A stretch of 8,497 nt of DNA from Verrucomicrobiota bacterium (GTDB taxonomy: Bacteria > Verrucomicrobiota > Verrucomicrobiia > Limisphaerales > JAGWYX01), in NCBI GenBank assembly GCA_018969165.1, contig JAGWYX010000121.1, forward strand, positions 1 to 8,497, read 5' to 3'. Positions 7,617 to 8,497 of this stretch are shown in pieces. Every line of letters begins with the position of its first letter. Within the stretch, counting starts at the first letter, position 1. A program made the position numbers and the translations under genes. The notes under the pieces were generated by a model that had not been told where the DNA came from, did no database searches, and worked only from the letters and a program-made list of their open reading frames with translations.

Positions 7617-8497
7617 GTGTCAGAGTTCAGACTCCGGCTCCGTTGGGCGGGCTTGATACTTCTGGCGTGCGCGGTCCCGTGCGGCACCCGGGGCGCCACC
7701 CATCCGCCCGCGATCGACACCCCGTTCGTTCGCTTTACCATCAGGGCCGAAACCGGCCGCTATGAAATCCTCGATAAACGGGCTCACGTAACGTGGGGAT
7801 CGAGCCCGTTCATTCCGCGGTTCGGCCGGGCCGTCTTGCGACGCGCCGGCACCGCACATCCGGTCGATCTGCGACAATGTGAGGTCCGGCAGGAAGGCGA
7901 CAGCTTGCGCGTGATTTTTCACTCGACCGCTGAGTCGGCCGCCGATGGCGTCCAGGTCCGTGTGCGGCCGATCGACGGCGGTCGGGGCTTGGACTTCACC
8001 TATGAACCCGTCGGACCGACGGCGGTCGAGGGCGTGCGATTGCTCGATGAAGGCCTGGGGATTTCCAACTCTGAGGGTGGCTACCTTGTCATTCCGGTGC
8101 GCGAAGGGTTGTTGCTCCCGGCCGACAGCGGTCGGGCATTCATCCATCAGTTTGACACCTCGGCCTACGAGGGTTGTCACATGGAGATGCTCGGGGCCGT
8201 CAAGCAGAACGCCGCCGTGCTGGTGACCTGGGAAGATCCCTACGTGGCAGCCGAGGTGCGGAGCACGCTGACAAACGCGGTCGCCGGGGGAGCCAGCCAA
8301 TGGTTGACGACATCGCTGCTACTGCGCAAATCGGCCACGAGTTTCCAGATGCGCTTTCTCGGGCGCGGCGATTACAACACCCTCGCGCGCGCCTATCGGG
8401 AGATCGCCCAACGCCGCGGCTGGTGGGTGCCGTGGTCGGAAAAACTCAAATCGAATCCGCGGCGGTCCAGGTTGTTCGGGGCCGTGAACTTCAAACT
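7617..8497 (+). CDS. Secreted glycosidase-like protein (GH101-like/DUF5696-type), 3' end outside window
   Basis: The frame stays open to the window end, showing 293 residues from GTG 7617. That start gives a normal signal peptide (SEFRLRLRW, then AGLILLACAVPCG, cleavage near RGA) and a good GAGG site. ATG 7560 in the same frame would add 19 residues and cannot be excluded. The mature part begins as a beta-sandwich of the kind that precedes a catalytic barrel (FVRFTIRAETGRYEILDKRAH; later GYLVIPVREGLLLPADSG at 155-172; FDTSAYEGCHMEMLGAVKQ; VLVTWEDPYVAAEV). It then enters an ARAYREIAQRRGWWVPWSEK segment that usually leads into the barrel. I recognise this as resembling large secreted proteins related to GH101 endo-alpha-N-acetylgalactosaminidases and DUF5696, a family placement from memory. 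The catalytic domain is not in the window, so substrate and activity are unknown. It is transcribed divergently from the other three genes and may share their control region. Confidence 0.78.
   Translation, partial: MSEFRLRLRWAGLILLACAVPCGTRGATHPPAIDTPFVRFTIRAETGRYEILDKRAHVTWGSSPFIPRFGRAVLRRAGTAHPVDLRQCEVRQEGDSLRVIFHSTAESAADGVQVRVRPIDGGRGLDFTYEPVGPTAVEGVRLLDEGLGISNSEGGYLVIPVREGLLLPADSGRAFIHQFDTSAYEGCHMEMLGAVKQNAAVLVTWEDPYVAAEVRSTLTNAVAGGASQWLTTSLLLRKSATSFQMRFLGRGDYNTLARAYREIAQRRGWWVPWSEKLKSNPRRSRLFGAVNFK

Noticed and set aside
7620..8300. A 226-codon minus-strand frame opposite the plus-strand gene
   Set aside because: The plus-strand frame has a signal peptide, a ribosome site and family-like motifs, while the minus-strand frame has no such support.

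Overview
The window is a GC-rich, gene-dense piece of a carbohydrate-degradation locus. Four protein genes are supported: three on the minus strand and one divergent gene on the plus strand. All four encode predicted secreted proteins with N-terminal signal peptides. Three look like glycoside hydrolases or relatives and one is a beta-propeller protein. The protein families, the GC-rich codon use and the mostly weak Shine-Dalgarno sequences suggest a member of the PVC group, most likely a soil or freshwater Verrucomicrobiota. This is a judgement from family resemblance; there is no rRNA or other marker gene in the window.

Layout: 1-2463 (minus) is the 5' part of a GH106 family alpha-L-rhamnosidase gene whose 3' end lies outside the window. 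2464-2634 is a short spacer holding four copies of a 7-bp tandem repeat. 2635-4062 (minus) is a secreted protein with a sialidase-type Asp-box and a probable beta-propeller fold. 4059-7196 (minus) is a large secreted enzyme-like protein with a GH67/GH20-like N-terminal domain, a barrel-like middle, a malectin-like carbohydrate-binding domain and a C-terminal Ig-like domain. 7197-7616 is a divergent intergenic region with a FNR/CRP-like dyad followed by three consecutive hairpins. 7617-8497 (plus) is the 5' part of another secreted glycosidase-like gene (GH101-like/DUF5696-type), cut by the window end.

The 4059-7196 and 2635-4062 genes overlap by 4 bases (ATGA) and are probably translationally coupled. 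The GH106 gene follows on the same strand after 171 bases and may belong to the same transcript. The set would act outside the cytoplasm on a complex, rhamnose-containing glycan: GH106 removes terminal L-rhamnose and the other proteins handle neighbouring sugars or bind the glycan. No transporter, SusC/SusD pair, sulfatase or regulator is visible. I see no tRNA, rRNA, CRISPR array, insertion sequence or phage gene. The parts least explained by known families are the structured divergent intergenic region and the coupled malectin-enzyme/propeller pair.
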